Below are positions 1 to 9,088 of a stretch of 64,000 nucleotides of DNA, in pieces (the stretch's first letter is position 1; every line of letters starts with the position of its first letter). Source of the stretch: Pseudomonadales bacterium (GTDB lineage Bacteria; Pseudomonadota; Gammaproteobacteria; Pseudomonadales; Halieaceae); the NCBI GenBank assembly GCA_024234855.1, contig JACKNN010000001.1:310001-374000 (forward strand), read 5' to 3'. The translations under genes and the position numbers were made by a program. The notes beneath the pieces are model-generated. The model made no database searches and was not told the DNA's origin. It worked only from the letters and a program-made list of their open reading frames with translations.

Positions 1-236
1 ACCGCCCCCAGTTCCGCGTAGTCCAGCTTGCTCTCGCGAAACCAGGGTCCGACTCGCGATACCAGCCTGACGTAGAGGCACTGCGCCTCGAAGGGAAGTT
101 CGCGATAGCACTGCAGAAACCGCTGTTCGGCGGGTGTCAGCAAGTCGCTGTACTGGGCTTCGACGGTGTCGCACAGCAGGAGGAAATTGTCGCGGTAATA
201 GTGCGGCGCGAGTGCCGGACCGGCGCTGGGCTCCAT
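1..236 (-). CDS. VRR-NUC (FAN1-like) nuclease, N-terminal part only
   Basis: The first 78 codons of a minus-strand gene that leaves the window at base 1. The start is the ATG at 236-234. The peptide has the N-terminal signature of the bacterial FAN1-like VRR-NUC family: a YYRDNF motif near residue 13, then an LLTPAE segment, then a VGPWFRESKL helix-turn-helix-like stretch. Family members are structure-specific nucleases active on branched DNA. The catalytic VRR-NUC domain would lie outside the window and cannot be checked. The gene begins 9 bases after the stop of the upstream transporter gene, so the two are probably co-transcribed. Assignment is by pattern recognition. Confidence 0.68.
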   Translation of the reverse strand, partial: MEPSAGPALAPHYYRDNFLLLCDTVEAQYSDLLTPAEQRFLQCYRELPFEAQCLYVRLVSRVGPWFRESKLDYAELGA

Positions 237-245
237 ATCCGGCCC

Positions 246-1160
246 CTACACCAGGGGGGCGGGCTGAGCGCGCTGCTGCAGCAACACGCCGGGGATAATC
301 AGCGCCAGTCCCAGCAGCGTGGCGGGATGGATAGCCTCTCCCAGGATGGTGCCAATAAACACCAGGGACACCAGCGGCGACAGGAAAATCAGGTTGCCGA
401 TGCGGGACACACCGCTGGACAGGCGCAGCGCGGTGGACCAGAGCGCAAAGGTGACTCCCATCTCAAACAGGCCGACCCAGGCCGCCCCGGCGAGTCCCCG
501 CCAACCGGGCACGACCAGGCTGGAAAACACCGCGCACAGGACCAGCGACACCGGTGCGGCCACCGCGAAATTCAGGCAGAGGCAGGCGACGGGGTCACGT
601 TGATTGCGGGTGGACACCAGCCAGTACAGCGCCCAGATCAGGGTGCTCAGCAGGGCCAGCCCGACCCCCTCGATACTGTCGAACTGCAGCTGCAGCACCT
701 GCCCGCGGGTGGCGATAACCAGTACCCCGCAGTAACCCATTGCCAGGGCGAGCAAGTCACGCCGGTGCAGCTTGTGCCCCAGCAGCGGTACCGCCAACAC
801 CGCGAGACTGATCGCCCAGGTGTAGTTTATCGCCTGCGCCTGTTGCGCCGGCAGCAGGTCGTAGGCGCGCAGCAGCACCAGGTAATACAGGCAGGGATTC
901 ACCAGGCCCATGAGCAGGAAATAGCCGGGGGTTGCCCGGGCATACCCCGTCAGCAGCGCCAACCGACCCTGGCGCCAGAGCAGCAGGAACAGGGCCAGGG
1001 TGGAAAAACACACCGAGTAGGCAACCAGCTGCAGCACATCCAGTTCGCGCAGCGCCAGTTTGAAGGCGGTGGCTACGGTGGACCACAGCAGCACCGCTGC
1101 CAGTCCGAAGAGCAGCGCCTGTCGATTTTTGTGCCGGTCTGCCTGCATAGCCTCAATCAT
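246..1160 (-). CDS. DMT-superfamily (EamA) transporter
   Basis: About 304 residues with ten hydrophobic segments arranged as two EamA-type halves. The N-terminus (LLFGLAAVLLWSTVATAFK) and the second-half sequence near ALLSTLIWALYWLVSTR are typical of drug/metabolite exporters of the inner membrane. The substrate cannot be told. The reading frame stays open upstream to 1253, but the ATG at 1160 (or the one at 1148) sits directly before the first membrane helix and is the likely start. The gene is followed closely by the VRR-NUC gene. Confidence 0.88.
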   Translation of the reverse strand: MIEAMQADRHKNRQALLFGLAAVLLWSTVATAFKLALRELDVLQLVAYSVCFSTLALFLLLWRQGRLALLTGYARATPGYFLLMGLVNPCLYYLVLLRAYDLLPAQQAQAINYTWAISLAVLAVPLLGHKLHRRDLLALAMGYCGVLVIATRGQVLQLQFDSIEGVGLALLSTLIWALYWLVSTRNQRDPVACLCLNFAVAAPVSLVLCAVFSSLVVPGWRGLAGAAWVGLFEMGVTFALWSTALRLSSGVSRIGNLIFLSPLVSLVFIGTILGEAIHPATLLGLALIIPGVLLQQRAQPAPLV

Positions 1161-1388
1161 GCCGGTATACCCGACCTGGAAACTGCGGGCATATGTTACG
1201 CCATCCCCGCCATGGAGTAAGTATCCGCGATGACAAAGCCCCGGTAAGCACACCGCGCTTCGTGCGCCGCGAGGCTGTACCGCCCCCGGCTTTTAAGGCA
1301 TTCTGGCAGACACTCGCGCCGCCTGCGCGATTGCTCGTACCACCGGCCGTCGCCCGCATGCAACTGCCCCAGATGAGAAAACACCGAC

Positions 1389-2858
1389 TTGAATCAAAGC
1401 CCGGTCCCCGGCCGACAACTGACTCCCGCCCTGGCCCTGGCACCGATCATTTTCCTGGTTGCCCTGCTGGCCTGCTCGGTGTACCTGTTCGGATCCGACT
1501 CCTCTTACGGGGCCAACCAGATCGCCCTGGTGCTGGCGTCCTGCGTGGCGGCACTGGTGGGGCGCAGGGTCGGTATAAGCTGGCGCGAATCCCAGGAGGG
1601 CATCGTCCACGGTATCGGCCTCGGACTGGGGCCCACGCTGATCCTGCTCGCGGTCGGCATGTTGATCGGCACCTGGATACTGTGCGGCACGGTACCCGCC
1701 ATGATTTACTACGGGGTACAAATCCTCAACCCCAACATTTTTTACGCCGCGAGCGCCGCCATCTGCGCCATTGTCGCGCTCAGTATCGGCAGTTCCTGGA
1801 CCGTGGCCGGCACCCTGGGCATAGGACTGATGGGCATCGCCGGCAGTTTTGAACTCTCACCCACCATCACTGCGGGCGCCATCGTCTCCGGCGCCTATTT
1901 CGGCGATAAGCTGTCTCCCATGTCGGATACCACCAACCTGGCTTCCGCCGCCACCGGCGTTGAATTGTTCGACCATATTCGCCACATGCTGTGGACCACC
2001 ATCCCCGGCTTCGCCATTGCGCTGCTCATATTCGCGCTGCTGGGCAGCGCCAACGCCACCACGCCCGGCGAAATTGCAGCGCTGCAACAGTCACTATCGG
2101 CACAGTTCAATATCGGGCTGCACCTGCTGCTGCCGCTGGTTTTCATGCTCTGGCTGGTATACAGACGCTTTCCCGCGTATCCCGCGATCGTGCTCAGCGC
2201 CCTGGCCGGCGCGCTGTTCGCCGTGCTATTCCAGCCCGAAGCGGTTATCCGACTGGCGGATGCCCCCCTGCAGGGACGCTTTTTTTCCCTGCTGAAGGGT
2301 ATCTGGATGAGCCTGTTCGGCGGCTATACCTCCCACAGCGGCAACGAGTTCCTCGACGCGCTGCTGAGCAAGGGCGGCATGGCGAGTATGCTCAATACGG
2401 TCTGGCTGATCGTCTGCGCGCTGGGCTTCGGCGGCGCACTGGAGCGCACCGGGATCTTAAGCTACCTGTTACAACTGGCCCTGCGGCGGGTGCGGGGCAA
2501 CGGCTCACTCATCACCACCACCGTGGTGACCTGTATCGGCACCAATGCCCTCGCGGCGGACCAGTACATCGCCATCGCCCTGCCGGGGAGGATGTTCAGT
2601 GGCGCCTATGAGCGCCACGGCCTGTCGCGCCTCAACCTGTCGCGCACCCTGGAAGATTCCGCCACCCTGACCTCGCCCCTGATTCCATGGAATACCTGCG
2701 GTGCCTATATGTCGGCCACCCTGGGAGTCGCCACCCTGAGTTACGCCCCGTTCGCATTTTTTAACCTGCTGTGCCCGCTGATCGCTATTATCTATGGCTT
2801 TACCGGCTTCGCCCTGAAACCGGCGGACTCACCGGCAGTTCCGGAGATCAGGCCATGA
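1389..2858 (+). CDS. nhaC: Na+/H+ antiporter, NhaC family
   Basis: A 489-residue polytopic membrane protein. It carries the NhaC-family stretch GAYFGDKLSPMSDTTNLA around residue 175 and a C-terminal TLTSPLIPWNTCGAYMS block, both characteristic of NhaC/ion-transporter-superfamily antiporters exchanging cytoplasmic Na+ for protons. The start is a TTG; the ATG at 1373 is in another frame. The stop overlaps the ATG of the following thioesterase gene by four bases (ATGA), indicating translational coupling. The 228-base leader shared with the divergent DMT gene holds no riboswitch I could recognise. Confidence 0.9.
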   Translation: MNQSPVPGRQLTPALALAPIIFLVALLACSVYLFGSDSSYGANQIALVLASCVAALVGRRVGISWRESQEGIVHGIGLGLGPTLILLAVGMLIGTWILCGTVPAMIYYGVQILNPNIFYAASAAICAIVALSIGSSWTVAGTLGIGLMGIAGSFELSPTITAGAIVSGAYFGDKLSPMSDTTNLASAATGVELFDHIRHMLWTTIPGFAIALLIFALLGSANATTPGEIAALQQSLSAQFNIGLHLLLPLVFMLWLVYRRFPAYPAIVLSALAGALFAVLFQPEAVIRLADAPLQGRFFSLLKGIWMSLFGGYTSHSGNEFLDALLSKGGMASMLNTVWLIVCALGFGGALERTGILSYLLQLALRRVRGNGSLITTTVVTCIGTNALAADQYIAIALPGRMFSGAYERHGLSRLNLSRTLEDSATLTSPLIPWNTCGAYMSATLGVATLSYAPFAFFNLLCPLIAIIYGFTGFALKPADSPAVPEIRP

Positions 2859-3310
2859 CTGAACTGGCAGCACTGTGGGATCATCCCGACCCCTTCACTT
2901 ACCGCACCCGGGTGCTGCCCGAGGATATCGACGGGCTCAATCACACCAATAACACGGTGTACGTAAAATGGTGCGAGCGGGTGGCCTGGTCCCACTCGGT
3001 CAGCCTGGGGCTGGACCTCGAACGCTACCGCGCGCTGGACCGGGCGATGGCGATAACCCACAGTGAATACGACTACCTGCAGGCCTCTCGCGAAGGCGAC
3101 GAGGTAGTGGCGGGGACCTGGATCGTGGGCTGGGATCGCAAGCTGACGATGGCGCGTCGCTTCCAGGTCATACGTCCGGCGGACGGCGTCACCCTGCTGC
3201 GCGCGGGCATGCGTTTTGCCTGTATAGAAGTCAGCAGCGGCCGGCCCAGGCGCATGCCCGAGGAGTTCCTGACGGGTTACGGGCCGGCGGTGTTGGCTGA
3301 CCACAGGTAG
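2855..3310 (+). CDS. Acyl-CoA thioesterase, 4HBT hotdog family
   Basis: A 151-residue single hotdog-domain protein. The segment DIDGLNHTNNTVYVKWCERV near residues 23-42 matches the 4HBT-family pattern of an acidic residue, then H-x-NN and Y-x-W that forms the active-site helix. Such enzymes hydrolyse acyl-CoA thioesters; the acyl specificity is unknown. The ATG overlaps the stop of nhaC, so it is the second gene of a two-gene operon. The frame is open further upstream, but that would lie inside nhaC. Confidence 0.85.
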   Translation: MTELAALWDHPDPFTYRTRVLPEDIDGLNHTNNTVYVKWCERVAWSHSVSLGLDLERYRALDRAMAITHSEYDYLQASREGDEVVAGTWIVGWDRKLTMARRFQVIRPADGVTLLRAGMRFACIEVSSGRPRRMPEEFLTGYGPAVLADHR

Positions 3311-3369
3311 CAAACTGGTGGCGCGGTCCAGTAGGTGTTGCCACTATTCGCCCGGGGTGAGTTGCGGAC

Positions 3370-3391
3370 AAAAAACGCCCCAAAGTGGGGC
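3370..3391 (-). terminator. Hairpin with U-tract, minus orientation (orphan)
   Basis: On the minus strand GCCCCA-CTT-TGGGGC (3391-3377) is followed by one G and six Ts, the form of an intrinsic terminator. No minus-strand gene ends here; the neighbours on both sides are plus-strand genes. It may stop antisense transcription, or the stem may simply protect the 3' end of the thioesterase mRNA. Confidence 0.35.
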
Positions 3392-3462
3392 AATGAAGCG
3401 AAATGTTGCGCTCTCATGGACCTGAATGGGTGATCCATGGAGAGAACCAGGGAACTGATTAT

Positions 3463-4131
3463 ATGAGCAATACTGCCTCACCAATCGCCATCGACTATTA
3501 CTCCGACGCGCTGTGTGTCTGGGCCTGGATCGCGCAGCCCCGGCTGGAAGAACTGCATCGCCAGTGGGGAGACAGGATCGCTATCCGACATCGCTACCTC
3601 GACATCTTCGGCGACAGTCACGGCAAAATTGCCGGGCAGTGGGGGGCCACTGATGGCTTTGAGAAGTTCGGCGCGCATGTGGCGAAATCGGTGGCCGCCT
3701 TCGATCAGCTCCCGTTACATCCCGACCTCTGGACAAAAGTCCGCCCCCGCTCGTCGTTACAGGCACACCTGGTGCTCAGGGCCGTGGCCCTGGTCGCCGG
3801 CGAGGCCGTCGTGGAATCTGTGGCATGGCGGATTCGCCGGGCCTTTTTCTCGGCAGCAGCGGACATAAGTGACGCAAGCACATTGCTGGATATCGCAAGC
3901 ACCGGAGAATGTGACCCGCGCCTGCTTGAGGCCGCGCTGCGCGATGGCAGCGCCATGGCTGCCCTGAGCGACGATCAGCGCAGCGCCAATGCGCTGGGTG
4001 TCAGGGGCAGCCCGACCTGGGTGCTCAACGACGGCCGCCAGGTACTCTATGGCAATGTGGGGTACCGCATTCTCAACGCCAATATCGAGGAATTGGCCAG
4101 GCAGCCGAAGGCGGGTGCGAGCTGGTGTTGA
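3463..4131 (+). CDS. DsbA-family (FrnE-like) thioredoxin-fold protein
   Basis: About 222 residues. The N-terminus begins with a strand and turn, IDYYSDALCVWAW, where DsbA/FrnE proteins have a CXXC or CXXC-like active site. The C-terminal GVRGSPTWVLNDGRQVLYGN is the cis-proline loop and final strand of the DsbA/2-hydroxychromene-2-carboxylate isomerase group. Only one cysteine is present at the active site (C-V-W-A), so a dithiol oxidoreductase role is unlikely; a glutathione-dependent isomerase or transferase role is possible. There is no signal peptide, so it is cytoplasmic. The ATG at 3463 was chosen over the upstream start at 3403 because the fold begins immediately after it. Confidence 0.8.
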   Translation: MSNTASPIAIDYYSDALCVWAWIAQPRLEELHRQWGDRIAIRHRYLDIFGDSHGKIAGQWGATDGFEKFGAHVAKSVAAFDQLPLHPDLWTKVRPRSSLQAHLVLRAVALVAGEAVVESVAWRIRRAFFSAAADISDASTLLDIASTGECDPRLLEAALRDGSAMAALSDDQRSANALGVRGSPTWVLNDGRQVLYGNVGYRILNANIEELARQPKAGASWC

Positions 4132-4174
4132 ACACCGAAGCAGGCGGCCGGATCGGAGCCAGTAATCGAACAAA

Positions 4175-5128
4175 TCAGGCGCGGTCCCAGTCGAACGCCA
4201 GTACCTCGCGGATATCCTCGACCCCGGTTGCCAGCATCAACAGTCGGTCGACGCCCAGCGCCACGCCACTGCAACTGGGCATCCCGTGATCCAGTGCCGC
4301 CAGCAGGTGTTCGTCCAGTGCGCGCTCTGGCAGTCCCACTTCACGCCGACGGGCGTTGTCGCTCTCGAAGCGCTGACGTTGCTCTGTTGTATCCAGCAGC
4401 TCAAGATAACCGTTGGCCAGTTCCATACCATCCACATACAGCTCAAAGCGATGTCCGACCGGAACACCATCGACCTCAGTGATGCGCGCCAGAGCCGCCT
4501 GGGAAGCGGGGTAGTCATAGACAAAGCACATGCCGCGGCCAGCCAGTTGCGGTTCGATGAGATGACTCATCAGCAGATCCAGCCACAGGTCGCGATCACC
4601 CGTCATCGAACCGGGGTCTAAGCTGGCGCGCGCCAGGGCTTCCAGTTCGGTAGTCGATGCGGTGAAGGGGTCCAGTGCCAGTACCTCGCGGAACAACTGG
4701 CGATAGCGATAGCTGTGCACGGGACGGTCGCCCAGGCAGTGGCGCACCAGCTCGGCCACTTCCGCCATCAGGGCATGATGATCGAAACCCGGCCGATACC
4801 ACTCCAGAAGAGTGAACTCCGGGTTGTGACGGCCACCCGCTTCACCGTCGCGGAACGCCCTGGCCAACTGGAAAATGGGCTCACCGTAACAGGCGAGCAA
4901 ACGTTTCATGGCGTATTCAGGCGAGGTCTGCAAATAGCGCGGGCGACGCAGGGACCGGCCGCGCTCCACCATTAACGGTTCAATCGCCGGGTCGGTGATA
5001 CCGCTGTGGCAAAGCAGCGGGGTTTCCACTTCAAGGATATTTCGACTGGCAAAGAACCGACGGATTCTGTCAAGCAGCGCGGCCCGCGCGCGCAGCAGTC
5101 CGAGAGTCGCCCGGGGCTGCCAGTCCAC
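4175..5128 (-). CDS. epmA: EF-P lysine ligase EpmA (PoxA/GenX)
   Basis: A 317-residue class II lysyl-tRNA-synthetase-like protein lacking the anticodon-binding domain, as EpmA does. Motif 2 is visible as FRDGEAGGRHNPEFTLLEWY and motif 3 as GVALGVDRLLMLATG near the C-terminus. The family joins (R)-beta-lysine to the conserved lysine of elongation factor P. The gene lies 14 bases after efp on the same strand, so enzyme and substrate are encoded together. The beta-lysine-forming aminomutase EpmB is not in the window. Confidence 0.95.
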   Translation of the reverse strand: MDWQPRATLGLLRARAALLDRIRRFFASRNILEVETPLLCHSGITDPAIEPLMVERGRSLRRPRYLQTSPEYAMKRLLACYGEPIFQLARAFRDGEAGGRHNPEFTLLEWYRPGFDHHALMAEVAELVRHCLGDRPVHSYRYRQLFREVLALDPFTASTTELEALARASLDPGSMTGDRDLWLDLLMSHLIEPQLAGRGMCFVYDYPASQAALARITEVDGVPVGHRFELYVDGMELANGYLELLDTTEQRQRFESDNARRREVGLPERALDEHLLAALDHGMPSCSGVALGVDRLLMLATGVEDIREVLAFDWDRA

Positions 5129-5142
5129 ACCCTGGACCGGGA

Positions 5143-5712
5143 TTATTTTGAAACGCGGTTCTGGTATTCGCCGCTGCGGGTATCGACCCGTATCACCTCG
5201 CCCCGGTTGATAAACAGCGGTACCTTCACGACGGCGCCGGTACTCAGCTTGGCGGGTTTGCTGCCGCCCTGGGCGGTATCACCCTTGAGGCCGGGATCGG
5301 TTTCAACGATTTCCAACTCGACGAAGTTCGGGGGGAGGACGGAGAGGGGAACACCGTTATACAGCGTGACTTCGTAGGGATCCTGTTCCTTCAGCCAGTT
5401 GAGGGCACCCGCCACCGCTTTGGCGTCAGCCTGGTGCTGCTCGAACGTGTCCGGTTCCATGAAATACCAGAATTCGCCGTCGCTGTAGAGATATTCCATG
5501 GTGCGGTCGACCACGTCTGCGCCCTCTAGCGTTTCGCCAGAGCGAAAAGTACGCTCCCAGACCCTGCCGGTTTTCAGGTTGCGCAGCCTGACCCGGTTGA
5601 AGGCCTGTCCCTTACCGGGCTTGACGAACTCGTTCTCGAGAATAGTACAGGGCTCGCCGTCAAGGATGACCCTGAGACCGGAGCGAAAATCATTAGTGGA
5701 AAAAGTAGCCAT
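5143..5712 (-). CDS. efp: Translation elongation factor P
   Basis: A 189-residue, three-domain EF-P. The modified loop reads KPGKGQAF with lysine 34 at the tip, the residue beta-lysylated by EpmA, whose gene follows directly. EF-P enters the ribosomal E site and relieves stalling on consecutive prolines. The loop carries lysine rather than the arginine used in EarP-type systems, which fits the adjacent epmA. Length and start agree with the family. Confidence 0.97.
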   Translation of the reverse strand: MATFSTNDFRSGLRVILDGEPCTILENEFVKPGKGQAFNRVRLRNLKTGRVWERTFRSGETLEGADVVDRTMEYLYSDGEFWYFMEPDTFEQHQADAKAVAGALNWLKEQDPYEVTLYNGVPLSVLPPNFVELEIVETDPGLKGDTAQGGSKPAKLSTGAVVKVPLFINRGEVIRVDTRSGEYQNRVSK

Positions 5713-5865
5713 GGCGTTCTCGTGTCTGCCTGAAAAGGCGCCAATGATAACTCAGGCGGGCAGCCAATGGCAGATGGGGGATATTCACGTTGGCGGCCGG
5801 TGTTATTTGTACGATACTCTTATCGTCATGGTCCAGCACCCAATAACGAAACGGGCCCCCAGTAG

Positions 5866-7698
5866 ATGAGCAGTAAAGAACCGGTAAAGTTGCGAATTCC
5901 CCGCCAGGATTTACAGGAATTCGATTTTTTCCCGCTGTCGGCCGAGGCCGCGCGCCAGTGGGCGCACGCCCTGCCTGTCACCAGCTCCAGCCAGGTCGCA
6001 CAGCAGCTGCGCGCGGTGCTTGCCCAGCTGAATCGCGTCGAGCTCGCCCCCGAGTTGCGTTTCAGAATTCTGGAGGAGCTGCGGCCAGCACTGCTGGTGA
6101 CCACGGCAAGCCTGTCGCGGCGCTTTCTCAAGCAACCGCTGGTCATGCCGGAGGAGCCGCGCCAGATGGCAGAGCTGGCCGACCTGCTGCACACCCTGGC
6201 CGGCACCGCTTATACCATCGTGGCGATTCAGGCCATCCAGCGCCGGAATAGTATTCGGGAGGTCAACGCGGCCCGGCTGGCCTGCGAATCGATACACCGC
6301 GCCATCCGTTTTGCCGGCGCCCGGTTGCTGCAAACTTTCCAGCTATACCGCCCCGTGGAATTGCGCGGCTGGCTGGCGCTGCACCAGCTGTTTGCCCTGG
6401 CGGAAGGTCAGCAACTCAGCCAGCTGAACGTCGAGGACGAGCTATCCGGCAGCGGCACCATTACTACTGCTTACCTGCAGGTTTTGATGCTGGGTTGCTG
6501 CAAGCCGAACCAGTTGCGCCAGAGTGACCTCACCGCCATCTACCGCGGCCTGCAGGAGTGGAGCGCCGTACTCAAGATACAACGCGATGCCGACCCGAAC
6601 AGCCTGTTCCTGATCGATCTGGACAGCGATTTGCCGGCCCTGTACAGCCAGCTCTACCAGGACGCACCCGGCCCCAGGACGCGGTATATCAACACCAGGC
6701 CGCTGACAGAGCACCTGGAAAAACTGGCGGCGCAGAATGACAGGCAGGGGGTGGTCTTCGACAAGGACACGGTGGTAAGCCCGGCCCTGCTCAATCACCT
6801 GATCGCCTCCCTGAGCAAGATGAGCATGCGCAACTTCACGCGCAAGCGCATGGGCAAAACCATGTGGGTGGCGATGGGGCTGAGCGCCTGCCACTACTAC
6901 CTGGCGGGAGAAAAATCGTTTGAGCAGCTGTTGCACGGTGACAACTACCTGCCCACACCAGCCGAACGTGTCGGCGGCAACGTGTTCATGGAAAGGCCGG
7001 TCAGTGGTGATGTCTGGCAACAGGCCAACCCGGAAGAGGATTTCAGCGGGGACTCCTATGCCCGGGGTAACGACGAGTTCGCGCATGAAGTACAGGTCGA
7101 CCGTGAAACCCTGGCGGCACTGGACGCGCTCGACGGGGGCGCAGAACCGCCCAGCCCACAGCACCACCCCGCCCACAGCGTAACCATGTTCGATGCCAGC
7201 CCCGGCGGCTACTGCCTGGAATGGACCGCTGAGCTGCCGGGCAGCGTCAAGACCGGTGATATCGTGTGTGTGCGCGAGGACCAGAATACCCATTGGGCGC
7301 TGGCGGCAATCCGCTGGATGAGCCAGCTCGAGAACAGCAAGACCCTCATCGGGCTCGAACTGCTCAGCCCCGGCGCCAAGCCCTATGGCGCGCGCATGCA
7401 ACAGGCGGTAAAAGGCGAAGAAACCGAGCCGATGCGGGTATTGCTATTGCCGGGGATAAAGCTGGTGGGCCAATCCCCCACCCTGATCACACCCCGCGCG
7501 GGCTTTCGGGAACGGCAAAAAATCATCCTGTCCAGGCAGGGTGAGGAATTCTACATCCAGCTGACCCGCCAGGTTGCGATCACCGGCGCCTTCGTGCAGT
7601 TCGAATTCCGCTATATCAAACAGCTGGGAGAAGTGTTGGCGGAGGACAAGAGTCGGCCGCGCGATGCCTCCTTCGACTCACTGTGGACCAATATCTGA
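5866..7698 (+). CDS. Conserved gammaproteobacterial protein with PilZ-like C-terminus
   Basis: A 610-residue soluble protein. The N-terminal half is helical with no recognisable catalytic motif. The C-terminal part (from about residue 430) has the strand pattern of PilZ-type domains, but no clean RxxxR...DxSxxG c-di-GMP signature could be read by eye. The protein ends in SFDSLWTNI. A comparable gene lies close to serB in Pseudomonas. Here it is convergent with serB (5-base gap) and divergent from efp, so it has its own promoter region at 5713-5865. The c-di-GMP-related role is an inference. Confidence 0.65.
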   Translation: MSSKEPVKLRIPRQDLQEFDFFPLSAEAARQWAHALPVTSSSQVAQQLRAVLAQLNRVELAPELRFRILEELRPALLVTTASLSRRFLKQPLVMPEEPRQMAELADLLHTLAGTAYTIVAIQAIQRRNSIREVNAARLACESIHRAIRFAGARLLQTFQLYRPVELRGWLALHQLFALAEGQQLSQLNVEDELSGSGTITTAYLQVLMLGCCKPNQLRQSDLTAIYRGLQEWSAVLKIQRDADPNSLFLIDLDSDLPALYSQLYQDAPGPRTRYINTRPLTEHLEKLAAQNDRQGVVFDKDTVVSPALLNHLIASLSKMSMRNFTRKRMGKTMWVAMGLSACHYYLAGEKSFEQLLHGDNYLPTPAERVGGNVFMERPVSGDVWQQANPEEDFSGDSYARGNDEFAHEVQVDRETLAALDALDGGAEPPSPQHHPAHSVTMFDASPGGYCLEWTAELPGSVKTGDIVCVREDQNTHWALAAIRWMSQLENSKTLIGLELLSPGAKPYGARMQQAVKGEETEPMRVLLLPGIKLVGQSPTLITPRAGFRERQKIILSRQGEEFYIQLTRQVAITGAFVQFEFRYIKQLGEVLAEDKSRPRDASFDSLWTNI

Positions 7699-7703
7699 GC
7701 AAA

Positions 7704-8933
7704 CTAGGGGTTGGCGGTCGCGTGGTTCTGGTAGCGGTCAGACAGACCCAGCAAATACAGTATCGCGTCCAGTCCAAGCGTAGAAATCGACTGCTCGGCG
7801 GATTGCTTCACCAGCGGTTTCGCCCGAAACGCAATGCCCAGGCCGGCTATGCTCAGCATGGGCAGGTCGTTGGCGCCGTCACCCACCGCTATAACCTGCT
7901 GCAGATCTATATTCTGTTCCCTGGCCAGTTGCCGTAACAACTCCGCCTTGCGGGCGCCGTCAACGATGGTACCCGCAACCCGGCCGGTGACCACACCGTC
8001 GGCGATATCGAGCTCGTTGGCATGGATATAATCGATACCCAGTCGCGCCTGCAGGTATCGGGCAAAGTAGGTGAACCCGCCGGACAGTATCGCCGTCTTG
8101 TAACCGAGGGCGCGCAGGGTAGCCAGCAGGTGCTCGGCGCCCTCGGTGATTTTCAGCTCACCCGCCACCCGCGCCAGTGCCTCCTCCGGGAGGCCGTGCA
8201 ACAGTGCCACCCTGGCCCGAAAACTTTCGCTGAAATCGATCTCCCCGCGCATCGCCCGCTCGGTGATCGCACTGACCTGTTCGCCCACGCCGGCCAGCCG
8301 CGCCAGTTCGTCGATTACCTCGGCCTCGATCAGGGTGGAATCCATATCGAACACCACCAGGCGGCGGTTGCGCCGGTACATGGTGTCCTGCTGGAAAGCC
8401 AGGTCGACATCCAGGGCCGAGGCAACCTCGAGCAGGTCCCGCCGGAACAAGCCCGAATCCTGCAGCGGGCCCCGCACGGAAAACTCGACGCAGGCCTTGC
8501 TAAGGGCGGGCAGTTCACCCAGTGGAATGCGCCCCGACAGACGATTGATACTGTCGATATTCAGGCCGTGACGGGATACCACTGCGGTGACGCGGGACAA
8601 CTGGTCGGCGGTTATCTTGCGCGCCAGTAGTGTGATGATATAGCGGGCGCGGCCCTGGGCCTGCACCCAGTGCGCGTAGCTGCCGGCCGAGACCGGCGTG
8701 ATGCGCACCTGCATGCCGCGGCCCTGCGCATAGCTCTCTACCGCCTCAACCATGCCCTGGCTGTTGCAGTTGTCCGGCACTTCAACCAGCACGCCCATGG
8801 ACAGCGTTGCGTGGATGACAGCCTGCCCGATGTCAAGCACGTTGACCGAATGCCTGGCCAGAATCGCGGTAATCCCGGCAGTGAGGCCCGGCTGGTCCTC
8901 ACCGGAAATACTGATCAGCAGTATGTCATTCAC
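7704..8933 (-). CDS. serB: Phosphoserine phosphatase SerB
   Basis: About 409 residues: two ACT-like regulatory domains (roughly 5-180) followed by a HAD phosphatase. HAD motif I is VVFDMDSTLIEAE, with the nucleophile and acid at D196 and D198; the later SGGF and GDGANDLPML motifs are intact. It catalyses the last step of serine synthesis in the cytoplasm. The frame is open to 8999, but the GTG at 8933 has a GGGA ribosome-binding site about 9 bases ahead and begins just before the first ACT strand. Confidence 0.95.
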   Translation of the reverse strand: MNDILLISISGEDQPGLTAGITAILARHSVNVLDIGQAVIHATLSMGVLVEVPDNCNSQGMVEAVESYAQGRGMQVRITPVSAGSYAHWVQAQGRARYIITLLARKITADQLSRVTAVVSRHGLNIDSINRLSGRIPLGELPALSKACVEFSVRGPLQDSGLFRRDLLEVASALDVDLAFQQDTMYRRNRRLVVFDMDSTLIEAEVIDELARLAGVGEQVSAITERAMRGEIDFSESFRARVALLHGLPEEALARVAGELKITEGAEHLLATLRALGYKTAILSGGFTYFARYLQARLGIDYIHANELDIADGVVTGRVAGTIVDGARKAELLRQLAREQNIDLQQVIAVGDGANDLPMLSIAGLGIAFRAKPLVKQSAEQSISTLGLDAILYLLGLSDRYQNHATANP

Positions 8934-9088
8934 TGAAGATGTCCCGGGATAATTGCAAGGCCCGTATTCTACCCGTTCGCGCCAAGCACTGGGAAGCAAA
9001 GGGGACTGGGCGACTCACGTACAAAAGTCTCCCCCGGCGGCGGGTCTGGTTTATACTGGCGCGCGTCCCAGAACGGTAACCTGCTCAC

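Noticed and set aside
1161..1388. Possible Na+ riboswitch in the leader of the NhaC gene
   Set aside because: No conserved Na+ riboswitch core could be recognised by eye in the 228 bases; a covariance-model search would be needed.
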